Positions 1 to 9,700 of a DNA stretch of 64,000 bases are shown one piece after another. Each line of letters begins with the position of its first letter. Within the stretch, counting starts at the first letter, position 1. The notes under the pieces were generated by a model. It did not search any database. It was not told the origin of the DNA and saw nothing but the letters and a program-made list of their open reading frames with translations. Made by a program: the position numbers and the translations under genes. Location of the stretch: NCBI GenBank assembly GCA_921293015.1, contig OV121087.1, positions 5,902,501-5,966,500 on the forward strand. Direction: 5' to 3'. The stretch comes from Phorcus lineatus (lineage: Eukaryota; Mollusca; Gastropoda; Trochida; Trochidae).

Positions 1-419
1 CAGGAGTTTCATAAAAATGTTTTAAAGGGACTGAGTTAAGTATTTTATTATTTACTGTACTCTTTAAAAATTTACATCAATAAAATTGCAAGAAAATTAC
101 TGACATAACCATTGCGGCTGCGCCGCTAACATTGTGAAGTAATACTTGACAATTACGATGGCAACATGGCTTATATAAGGTGTTCATGATGAATGCATAA
201 TGCATAATGAATTCTTTGACAATGTGATGTAGTATGAAAAAAATACCGGAATAAAACAATGGTGCTATTGTGTACTCAAACTTCCTTAGTTTATGACTCG
301 AGTCACTAATTCTAATTCCAAAGTCCCTCAACTATGATCAAAATACTATAAATAACACAAATCCCACTGTTTCTCAAAAAGAGTTTAATAAAAAAAATAA
401 AATCGCACACAAACAAACA

Positions 420-541
420 AAGTTTATTTCTTGTTCGTGTTTTTTCTGTCATATCCCGCGCAACATAGGGGCACTTGACCTCCAACAACACATCATTGAC
501 TAGTGAGACTGCTAGAAGACCAGATTCATGCAGCCATGCCC
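420..541 (-). pseudogene. YqaJ-type nuclease-like exon fragment
   Basis: Reading the minus strand after a plausible acceptor (TTTCAG ending at 542), one frame gives AWLHESGLLA, then LLEVKCPYVARDMTEK. The E-x-K motif followed by CPY-ARDMT is the signature I associate with YqaJ/lambda-exonuclease-like recombinase domains, in which the E-x-K pair binds the catalytic metal. The frame stays open to about 312 but loses any resemblance after roughly 40 residues. The preceding catalytic aspartate region (SPDG-like) is degenerate, reading as SLVND. It could be one exon of a gene running off the left edge, or a decayed transposon-borne copy. No further exon joining in phase was found between 545 and 1180. 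Confidence 0.4.
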
Positions 542-544
542 CTG

Positions 545-1180
545 AAAGTTAACATTATTCATCAATTCATAGCTGATTATCATATAATATCACCTAAACA
601 TCATCACACACACAAGAGTCATCAGAAGATGACATAACCTACAGGTCCTGATTATTAATAACATACTTCTTTGAAATAGATAAAATGACTCTGTAGCTCT
701 AAGACATACAGTCATTATTATTCACACAACATGTAAGAAATCTAAAAATCTCATGTTGTGGTTAAAGCTTGAGGTTTTATTGATAAGATCAATGTAGAAA
801 CTCCAGATAACATTCTTGTCTCTGGGACACTGAACACTAAGATGACTACCCCCATATTTCTAAAGGTCATCTAAAGTTACGAGCAGACTTTCCATGAACC
901 TTACATAGTGTACCCTATTTAGTTATTTTTATAATATTTTAATCTGTTCAAAACATAACTACCTATTTGTTAGGAGTGTTGTAAACTTTGCTAAATTTCT
1001 CAGTTTTAGTGTTTCATGCTCATCATCATTCTCATTTTACCATTTTGATACATTATAATATTTTCAAAAATACGAAATAAAATAATTTAAATGAAGACTT
1101 AACTCCCATACATCGACTACAAGTGCATATCTTTAGTATAGACACCGCGTATCTTTACCCGACACAACTGAATTTATCGA
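545..1180. other. Non-coding stretch, nothing recognised
   Basis: AT-rich sequence with no exon-like open frame on either strand. It would be intronic if the YqaJ-like fragment and the minus-strand exon candidate to its right belong to one transcript. Confidence 0.4.
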
Positions 1181-1186
1181 ACTTAC

Positions 1187-1400
1187 CTGTACTTTGTAGC
1201 ACTTGTCTCTCATGCTGGCTTGCACTTAGGTCAACACAACATTCTACTCAGAATCAAACAGAACTGTTTGACCCTAGAAGGCCTTCAATCAACACACGCT
1301 TCGCTCTTCATGGCCAACTTCTCCGATCCTGTTACATATTCTTCCAAGTACACGATGGACAACGCCATAGTAAATGACAGCGCAAAGGCGCAAAATTTGG
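1187..1400 (-). other. Candidate minus-strand 5' exon with strong splice donor
   Basis: On the minus strand this GC-richer block ends in AAGTACAG followed by GTAAGTTCG (donor at 1186), close to the ideal U1 consensus. An ATG near its 5' end opens a 27-codon frame that closes with TGA. A later ATG gives MRDKCYKVQ up to the donor. It may be a 5' UTR exon with an upstream ORF. No downstream acceptor could be assigned, so its link to the YqaJ-like fragment is only a guess. Confidence 0.3.
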
Positions 1401-1414
1401 AACCAGTTTAGCAA

Positions 1415-1430
1415 ATTCCCCGGAAGTAAG
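1415..1430 (-). promoter_or_regulatory. ETS-type site (ACTTCCGGGG on minus)
   Basis: CCCGGAAGT on the plus strand is the core of a high-affinity ETS-family site, a common element of TATA-less metazoan promoters. It sits just upstream of the minus-strand exon candidate at 1187-1400. Promoter function is inferred from motif and position only. Confidence 0.25.
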
Positions 1431-2269
1431 ATGTCTCGCATGTTCTCGTGACCTACTTACAGGCCCTATATGACATTAGTATCCATTCGGTTGACAGCCG
1501 GAAGCTTTATTTTGTCAGGATATAAAGTTGAAACTGCAAAACGAAATATGATTCGTTTACACTTTCATGAGCGCTCTTTTCACAGATTCGATAAGGATTT
1601 CAAAATGAATGTAACTTTGAATTTCTTTTCAAGGCGTTTTCTGGCTATAATTTTAAATGTGTTTGTGCAATATTTTCTTTGAAACAAACAAATGTGAAAA
1701 TATTGAGTCTGTTATTTATGATTACATAATGCATGGTATTATTTCTCAACTTTAATCTTGATTACCCAAAGTTTTCTTTGTGGCGCTTACAGCTAATCAA
1801 CATATCCATCCTTACCTATGGAACGCATTTTCATTATCATCATCATATCATCATCATCATCATCTTTATTTTGTCATCATAAAGATTTTGAAGATGTAAT
1901 TATTACACGCTTTTGGTCATTTTTGGGTTTATTTTATTTTTGGTCAATTCTTAGTCACCTAAAATCTACACGATTTACACGTTTTAGAAAGATTTATTTC
2001 TTTAAGTTTACGCTTATAGATATTAGATTACCATACTCTTCGAATAGATACCGCCGGCGTCTATTTTTTCCAGACCAACTACAGCTCCGGCGTCATTTTC
2101 GAGATTTGACGTCGAGACCGGCCTCTAGCCTATATAGTTTTTACAATATTTATCATCCCAATTTTAAAGAACATGAATGAAATCATTGCAAACTCACTGT
2201 GAAACTATGATAGCATATGTCATCTCATTTCCGTTCGCCTATGTATCTAAGATAACTGAAAAATCAGTA
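1431..2269. other. Intergenic stretch with a TCA microsatellite
   Basis: No gene recognised. An imperfect (TCA)n/(ATC)n microsatellite occupies about 1837-1863. Confidence 0.4.
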
Positions 2270-2278
2270 CGCCATCCC
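2270..2278. repeat. Left 9-bp target-site duplication
   Basis: CGCCATCCC, repeated exactly at 4425-4433 on the other side of the Mutator-like element. Confidence 0.8.
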
Positions 2279-2283
2279 GGTAT

Positions 2284-2315
2284 CCTGCCAAAACGCAGAA
2301 CTGCAAAACGCAGAA
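2284..2315. repeat. Left terminal inverted repeat of the Mutator-like element
   Basis: Exact inverted match to 4389-4420. The repeat has internal periodicity: AAAACGCAGAA occurs twice, separated by CTGC. Confidence 0.85.
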
Positions 2316-2460
2316 TCCCAATTAGCAGAAATGAAAAGTTCATTGTCAGGCTGGTCACACCTATTCAATTAAGTAATGGACTGGTCCACTCTGACAGTGA
2401 GTAGAGCGACACAGTCAAATACGCAGATCACTGAATCAACAGGTCAATGTTCAACAGTAT

Positions 2461-2755
2461 GAACCTCCCGGTATATGTTTATATGAAAATACTGAGTAGT
2501 AACACACTGTAACAATATCTATCAAAACATTGTTAAACAGTATAATCCTCCCAGGTACATGTGTTTATATGAAAATACTCTATCAAAACATTGTTTAGAG
2601 TATGAACCTCCCGGTATATGTTTATATGAAAATACTGAGTAGTAACACACTGTAACAATATATTCAGCACTCTATCAAAACATTGTTAAACAGTATAATC
2701 CTCCCAGGTACATGTGTTTATATGAAAATACTCTATCAAAACATTGTTTAGAGTA
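2461..2755. repeat. Two-unit 143-bp tandem repeat inside the transposon
   Basis: The block starting GAACCTCCCGGTATATG at 2461 recurs at 2604. Each unit carries a second, related half (ATCCTCCCAGGTACATG) and the string CTATCAAAACATTG. It occupies the subterminal 5' region between the left TIR and the coding region. Confidence 0.75.
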
Positions 2756-2829
2756 AACAATTAAACTTTAATCTCATACTTCCATATATATAGGTGTTAG
2801 AAACATGGCATAGACATTCCAATTCCACA

Positions 2830-3177
2830 ATGGCTGGGTTACGGAAAGTAGAATATGTGATGTCTCAGAAAGGTGCTCCACAAGTGTTACTTGACGGATA
2901 CTTGTATGCTAAGAACAAGGATAAGGGGGACACTGTTTACTGGCGGTGTGTTAATAGGTCATGCAGTGGCAAGTGTACCACCGTCACAGACTTCGTGAAG
3001 ATAACAACACAACACAGCCATCTACCTAGTGACGACCGGGCCCTGAAGTTTGTCAGCACGCTGAGGAAGAGAGCTAGAGAAGAGACGACGCCAATGCAGC
3101 AGATCTATAACAACGAGGTGAACCATGTACCGTCACAGACGCCACAACATCCCACCACTGCCTGCATCAAGAGCTGA
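2830..3177 (+). pseudogene. FLYWCH zinc-finger part of the MULE transposase gene (frameshifted)
   Basis: The frame opens at 2794, but I prefer the ATG at 2830 (MAGLRKVEYV) because the homologous part begins there. A FLYWCH-type zinc finger follows: GYLYAKNKDKG, then YWRCVNRSCSGKC and QHSH, which supply the Cys2/His2 ligands and the aromatic core. Such domains bind DNA and often sit N-terminal in MULE transposases, where they probably recognise the element ends. The frame runs on to a stop at 3175-3177, while the transposase continues in the next frame from about 3125. The two parts overlap and are out of register by one base, so a frameshift mutation is the simplest explanation. A real intron would be only about 20 nt long here. 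Confidence 0.75.
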
Positions 3178-4150
3178 GGTGGACCTTCAAGACCAGTGGA
3201 CCACAACTCAAGATGGCAGAAGATTCTTGCTGTTTGCGGATGGAGAAGAAAACAAGATCCTGGCCTTCTGTTCCGAAGAGTCCCTGGAAGCCTTGCAGTC
3301 TGCTGACTACATCTACATGGACGGCACCTTCTCCTCCTGTCCGGCTCTCTGGAACCAGGTGTACATCATACATGCCATGTCAGGATCGACCATGTACCCA
3401 CTGGTCTTCGCCTTACTCCCAGACCGCACGAGAGCTACCTACACCAGACTGTTCAACTTACTGAAGACTCACGTGCAGCAGACCCTCAACAGACCGCTCG
3501 CACCTTCAGTGATCCAGACTGACTTTGAGCAAGCCAGCATTGTTGCTGCAGAGACTGTGTTCCCTCAGGCCACGTTGAAGGGATGCCTCTTCCACTTCTG
3601 TCAGGCAATATGGCGCAAGACGCAAGACCTAGGACTTGCGGTTGCCTACAAGGAAGATGCTGAGGTTAGGAAGTGGGTTCGCCGAGCTGCAGGTCTCCCG
3701 CTGCTTCCCCTGCTCCAGGTCCAGGATGCGTGGCTCGATGCTATGAACCACTGCCCAGACGTACTACAAGCTGATGCGTTCAACGACTACATCGTCGCGA
3801 CGTGGGTGGATGACGATGCCAGGTTCCCACCCCGACTCTGGAACCACCATGGAACACAAGGACCCCGCACCAACAACAACCTTGAAGGGTTTCACTCCCG
3901 GATCGGCAAGACACTGCAGCACAGACACCCCAACGTCTACAGGTTCATTGAACTGATCAAGAACATTGAAAACGGAGAGAAGGCGAAGGTCATCCAGATC
4001 AACTTTGGAGCTGCTCCACCACCCAAGAAAGCAATCTACAAAGAGAAGGAGCAGCGCCTGTCTCGTCTGAAAGATCAGCTTCGCCGTGGTGAGAAGTCAC
4101 CAATGCAGTTCCTGGATGCAGTCGGACCTCTCATGATGATGAAGATGTGA
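3125..4150 (+). pseudogene. MULE-type DDE transposase (C-terminal part of frameshifted gene)
   Basis: The open frame has 341 codons; its first ATG comes two codons after an in-frame TGA, so it is the remainder of a longer protein and not an independent gene. It has the MULE transposase pattern: first aspartate in YMDGTF (residue 66), second in QTDFE (133), CxxH in CLFH (154-157), and glutamate in NNNLEGFHSR (254). The D-D-E spacing and the C-x2-H between D2 and E are typical of the family. Its GC content is higher than the surrounding DNA. All catalytic residues remain, so the only visible lesion is the frameshift separating it from the FLYWCH part. The N-terminal domain lost from this frame would be needed for normal end binding. 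Confidence 0.8.
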
Positions 4151-4388
4151 ATGAAAGCACAGATTGAACAATGAACAATGATAAGCAATGTTGTAAATTG
4201 TAAAATAATCAATATCCAAGATGATGAAAGAATCCAACAATGGAAACATATGATTAAAAAACATGCACAATACATGTTTACACAACAAATTGTATTTTTG
4301 TCTTCATTTCATTTCCTATCGGGCCGTTCCATTATATTATGAGGGTTCAGGTGTGTGCAACCAACCATAAATGTTGTTGTTTTAGCAG

Positions 4389-4420
4389 TTCTGCGTTTTG
4401 CAGTTCTGCGTTTTGGCAGG
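4389..4420. repeat. Right terminal inverted repeat of the Mutator-like element
   Basis: Exact reverse complement of 2284-2315. A partial third copy of the inner motif (GTTTTAGCAG) lies just inside it. Confidence 0.85.
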
Positions 4421-4424
4421 TAAC

Positions 4425-4433
4425 CGCCATCCC
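4425..4433. repeat. Right 9-bp target-site duplication
   Basis: CGCCATCCC, matching 2270-2278. Nine bases is the usual length for the Mutator superfamily. Confidence 0.8.
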
Positions 4434-5194
4434 ATACCCCGGCATCGTTTCTATTCTACTCGTGACCCGGCTTCTATTCGTGGAAAACGGTTTGTCAAAT
4501 GTGTCATCTTCAAAGAGGGGAAAACATCTCATTACTGAAACCTATTAGACAGTACAACGTACACGGCGGTTGTACGGTGTAGAGGAAATTATAAAGTATC
4601 AAAGAGACAATGTCTTGCAATTTGAAACATGTATTTTAGTTTTCGTGAGATCACTTAATTTAAATTTAAAACGTGTAATTTCCCTTTACTTAGATTGATT
4701 TGACATTCCATAAGCACTTACCAATCAAACGAATTGATGCACTCATTAACTGTATACGATGTTGACTAATCGACACATATGTATTAGCCTACTAATCAAT
4801 TATCGGTATTAATACACATACGTATAATTGAATTCGAGCGACCTGAATTATGTAGAGTTCGTTGGCCAATCCACTCATGAATTGTACTCCTTTGATATGA
4901 TATGGCTAAATAATGATGATATTAATAATATTGAAACAGTTTGATACTATCTAGGGTAACTCTCTGCAAACGGGCTACGTTGAATTGCAGTTCGAACTGA
5001 TTTAAATGAGATTGGTGGAAACAATATGCTTTCATATATTCAAAACGTAATCAACGTAACACGTAGTCTTTTTTACTCTCAATACAATAATTAAACAAGA
5101 ATTACGTTTATTTGCTTGCTCCTAATTTTACGTCCTGTTAACAATATCAGTTTTATTTTTAAAATGCATCCTTGTTTGGTTCTGAGGAATTTAT
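4434..5194. other. Intergenic stretch, nothing recognised
   Basis: AT-rich sequence between the transposon and the MITE copy, without exon-like frames. Confidence 0.4.
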
Positions 5195-5439
5195 GAGACA
5201 CTCCGTGAGTCGTCGGAGTCAAATATGTCAAACATTATCAGTGGTGTCATTTGACCGAGAAGTAGGCCTACCGACTGCCGCTAAAAAGTATCATTTTAGA
5301 GCAGATTGGTTTTGTACAGTGACAGTGTGAAGATATCAACTTTAAAAGTTTAGATGTTTCGAATTCACATCACCTCTCTTGACATTTAGGTTTGTATCAA
5401 AGCCAATTTAAATGTCATGAAAAAAACGGAGTGGCTCTT
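5195..5439 (-). mobile_element. MITE copy A, 245 bp
   Basis: The ends are inverted repeats: AGACACTCCGT at 5196-5206 and ACGGAGTGGCTCTT at 5426-5439. The first ~190 bp align, reversed, with 55800-55988, and the last ~60 bp align, reversed, with 55546-55605. It is therefore an internally shortened relative, in the opposite orientation, of the element at 55546-55988. No coding capacity. It lies in the likely upstream region of the copper-ATPase gene. Confidence 0.65.
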
Positions 5440-6756
5440 TCCGAACTGGTGAATCTAAAAATAACGCCAATAGCAAATTTTACGGAAATGATAGTAATAA
5501 TTAAACATAATACCAAATTGGTATGGTAAGTGATATCATAAAGATATCAAGACCTACCCAAATTTACTTCGGAAGGGTTTTATTCTTCAGGAAATGATGA
5601 AACGTATTTACTAGCACGATCCTAATCCGGATTATTTGTACTCCTAAATTCAGTAAAAAATGCATCGTTCATGACCGTGTAAGCGAAAAAGCAGATAACG
5701 AAACTGGGCTTACAGATGATGGATTGATATGTATGTACGCTGAAGCTTAAAGAAAATTGAACAAAGATTGAGGTATGTTTTATATTTAACTATTTTCTGT
5801 AATTTCCCAACTGTGTCGTAATTCTGTAAAATATGTTTTGTGTAGTGAAAGAAACAGGAAGTAATAGACCCCTCTGTTATGTGTGACACTGACAGTGGTT
5901 GACGTTCCCTTTTTCACTGTAGGTGATTCTAGATTGTTAATGAATTAGATATACTGAATTTACATATTTTTGGGGATAAAGTGTTTAAAATGTTAAACGT
6001 ACTTATATTGCCATGCATGTATATGAAATGAAAATCCAAAAATGTTAGCAGATTGAGGCCATATAGTTTATTAGACCAAAGTTCTTCCATCTACCTTACA
6101 CTTCATTTACCCTTTTCTGGATTATCTTACTTTCTTAATATTGTTGTCAGAGTTGAAAGTATTTATTACCTGAACTTAGGGGTGATTTATTGAAGATGCT
6201 AAAAAACGGAGAAAGGATCTTAAATGTTCTCTAAGAAATTAGACAGGTGATTTTTGTCTGCTTTTTATATGTCAGTGAAAGTAAAACTAACAAAGGATTA
6301 TTCAAAATTTATAAAGTTTATAACGAAAGAGTTTTAACTCAAAGTTGAGACCTACTTACTGTTTTTAGTTTTTATTGGTGAAAAGTTAACTTACTGGTAT
6401 GTAATACCATAGTTTTCTAGGCCATAGTTCTAGAATGATCTATGCATGTCCACAAGTTCCCTAGCACCCTGTCATCCCAAGTTTTGTAAAGTATATGTGG
6501 TATTTTACCTGGCATATGTATATATGTCAATAAAACAAAATTTTAAGATGATCTAGATGGATGCTTGAAGCATTAAATAGAAATTTCGTTCTGAGCATCA
6601 GTGTATTCTCCCAATAGCATATGAATGCATGGTTATCTGTAATTAAACCTTTAACTTTTTATCAAAATTCCATAAAATCTTGTTTGTAATAATATTCAGT
6701 GATAAAATTTTATCTGTTACAATTGACTTCTAGAATATAATTGTGTTTTTGTGCAG
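5440..6756 (+). promoter_or_regulatory. Probable 5' region of the copper-ATPase gene
   Basis: No coding frame here. The first coding exon begins at a splice acceptor (6755-6756), so a non-coding 5' exon must lie upstream. The best donor I see is TTGAG followed by GTATGTTTT at about 5772. The promoter itself cannot be pinned down, and I saw no clear metal-response element. Confidence 0.25.
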
Positions 6757-6773
6757 CAACCATGAAGTACATG
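6757..6773 (+). CDS. ATP7: ATP7 exon with start codon (12 coding nt)
   Basis: A 17-nt exon between the acceptor TTTTTGTGCAG and the donor GTAAGTG. It holds CAACC, then ATG AAG TAC ATG, in phase with exon 2 ([15 protein letters not shown]). A at -3 suits initiation. Exon 2 has its own in-frame ATG (Met12), so this tiny start exon could be optional. Confidence 0.6.
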
Positions 6774-9700
6774 GTAAGTGTTTTGTCGGTGTTGTTATTT
6801 TCTTTGTGCTGGTTTAATTTCCTTTTTTTGGTATGGTTTATTTGTTAGATTTCTTTTTGTTTGATTATATCAAACCTTTAATAACATCAGCGGTATATTT
6901 AATTGAAGTTTCTTTTCTTGGTGAGTGTCAACAGTTAACATAGCACTGATGGGTGGAGGTGGATGAACAAGTCATATTTTGGAATTGGCTTGATTGAATT
7001 AGCTCTGAAACTCCAATTAAACACAAGAATTACAGAAGGACCTCTTATGGGCATATGAGAGTTACCTACTTAATATGAATCAAATCCAAATTATAAAATT
7101 TTGGAAAATCAGGAAATCTTGATTTCCAATTGAGGAAACTACACTCAGGTGATGAAAGTTAAAGGGTGTTGGTTTTGTGTAGTGAGTTGCATGTGACATG
7201 GAATGGTCTGGAATGCATAATCAATACTTGTATAAGGAATAAATATATAAAGACACAATGATATGATAAAAATAAACTAACCAGTGGGAATTCTAAAATC
7301 ACTAACGGAAATATTGATACAAGTACTATAATACTGCCTCAAGTACTACACTGCCTCATATATACATAAACAATTGAAAGAACTTGACCCAAAATATCTT
7401 TTGTCATGTATTCTACTCTAGGATGCTTCAGCCTACGATCTTGTCTTTGAGATCTGATAATTGGTTGTGCAGATTTCGAAATGGAAATCTCATAACTAAT
7501 TTTCATTTTCAAATAGCATGTTTTGGAGAACTATGGCATAAACCTCTCACATACATACGATTGAGTTGGCAGTTGGTTTAGAGGATAACAAATGTATTTT
7601 TGTATATCAAAGAATTACTCGTATTTTGCATGTTCTCAGCATGCTTCAGATTGTATATGATTTTGCATGACATAATTCAAATATGAAATCATAATAGGAT
7701 ATAAGATAAGTCAAGGATGATTCTTTTTATGAATTCATGTACCAGTATTTAAATTTCGTTTTGTCGACTCCAGGTCTAAGTTAAAGCAATGAATATATTT
7801 TGGCATGACATATTTATTCTCTTCATATTGTACATGTACATCCTCCTATTTATGATTTATTTGTAGTTACTATAATCAATGTAATTAGCACCACCAAGGG
7901 GTCTAAAAGGAACATGTAAAGTAACTTTTCCTTTTTAGTAATTGAAAATCAGAACTTTTTTCAGTTGAATTGTGACTGTTCCTTTACCCTATGACAGTTT
8001 TATAATGAGGGATATTTGTTGTTTGTAGAAGGGATATTTGACCATCCTTCGAGTCTGGAGTGCCAAAAGTTTTGGTAATGTAATATAGCTCCATCATTAC
8101 AAAGTAACAATTGTGAAATGCTGTGTTGACCTTCCCCCTTTCCACCTGATATACACGTTTTTATGAGGTTAATGTCTAAGCAATTAACCAGCATTTATTC
8201 AATGACATGAAATCTTACTAAATCCGGTACTTCTTTTGATAACTTTAAGGTCAGCATGTGGTGGTTGTTGCATTGATAATGGTATCTGCTAAGGTTTTGA
8301 CATCTGTGATGGTTTCATTTATTTCTATATATCAACTTCATTTGCAAGACAAATCATGTGCATGTCGTGAGAATAGTTTAAAAAATTTCTGGAACTTAAA
8401 GAATGAAATAACTTTGGTAGGACACTTCAAACTTGTTATTAGATCTTAGAAAAGACTGGAACTATTAAAGGCAGAACATAGGCTGTCAAAAGACTACCAT
8501 GCTGATGGGTTGAAGTTTGCACACCAAGTTGATATTTGATACATTAGAACTAGTTTTTGATGAGTTTCACCTTCTTGATTATCATTTTTATCTGAATGCA
8601 ATTGTGTCTCTTAGTGTAGGTTTGTTTTTATCAAAGAGATAATATGTACATACTTGATTTTATAATATAAAAAAGTTTATACTTATGGTTTGGTTACATA
8701 CCGTACCCCAACAATCAAGCTCCTGATATATTGCATCAAAAACTGTTTAGTAGCGTCTATGTGATATATGACCTGTATTGACTCTAGTTATAATAATGAT
8801 CTATGTAGATTGCAAATAAGATAATTTACAATTATCAATATTGACAATAAACTTGTTAATTATATGGTATTTCTAGTTTGGAAACCTTAATTCGGAGCCA
8901 GAAACTGGCATTTCCACAATCACTTTATACATTTGGCCTCTGTAAAATAAAGCTACAATTCATTATCATGTATTGTGCATGGCTAAACTTCCTCACGTAC
9001 AAAAGTAGCAAACAGAAATCAAAATGAATTAATGGCAATTAATGGCAAATTACAGAAATTGTAACTCATTATTAAAGTTTATCATTTGGGATTAGCCTTT
9101 GCGTAAGAAATTGCTCTGATTATGAAGGACCCCAGGGTTAATTTTATTGATTTCCTGAATTACATTTACATCATTAACAAAGACTATTTAATGGCTATTC
9201 AACTGCTTTAATTTGAATAGACAACAGGTCCAAATAGATTCCCATTTTGTCAACCTTACTTCTATAAAGCCAATCAGATATGTTTGTATTTATCCCCATA
9301 ATAAATGCTAACTAAAGGTGACCCAGTAAGCAAGATCCGGCCTCATCTTCAGTCAGAGAAACAGGATCTGACTAAGCATGTTTTGGGTCACATGTACTTG
9401 TGACAAAATATCGTATTTCTGTGACCCAGTCCTGGTCCAGATACTTTGATGTAAGTTTCAAAAGTGTTTAGATCAATGTCCTCTTTGCCAAGATGGGTCG
9501 GGAGGTAAGAAGTTTTGGATTGTTTATTTCTTCTTAACTTGTTATTAAGCCTGCCACTATTTAACCAAAAACACAAATCTCTGTACTTAAGGTGAAGATA
9601 TCATGGTTTCTACACCCTCAAGCCGCGGTTTACGGAATGGTCCGGGATGAAATTAAACTACGCCGCAGTTAGCCTTGGCGAACCCCGGAAGCCGGACTTA

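Larger units (their letters stand above)
2279..4424 (+). mobile_element. Mutator-like DNA transposon, structurally complete
   Basis: A 2.15-kb element bounded by inverted repeats: a 32-bp stretch at 2284-2315 matches the reverse complement of 4389-4420 exactly. Both ends carry short imperfect extensions (GGTATCCTGCC on the left, GTTACCTGCC on the right read inward). The 9-bp sequence CGCCATCCC lies directly outside both ends (2270-2278 and 4425-4433), as expected for the 8-11 bp target-site duplications of Mutator-like elements. Inside are a FLYWCH zinc finger and a MULE transposase on the plus strand. The gene is broken by a frameshift, so this copy is probably not autonomous now, although the intact ends could still be moved in trans. 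Confidence 0.85.

Noticed and set aside
3117-3177. Intron or programmed frameshift joining the FLYWCH and transposase parts
   Set aside because: The only donor/acceptor pair would remove about 20 nt, too short for an intron, and no slippery sequence with a downstream structure was evident. A mutation is simpler.
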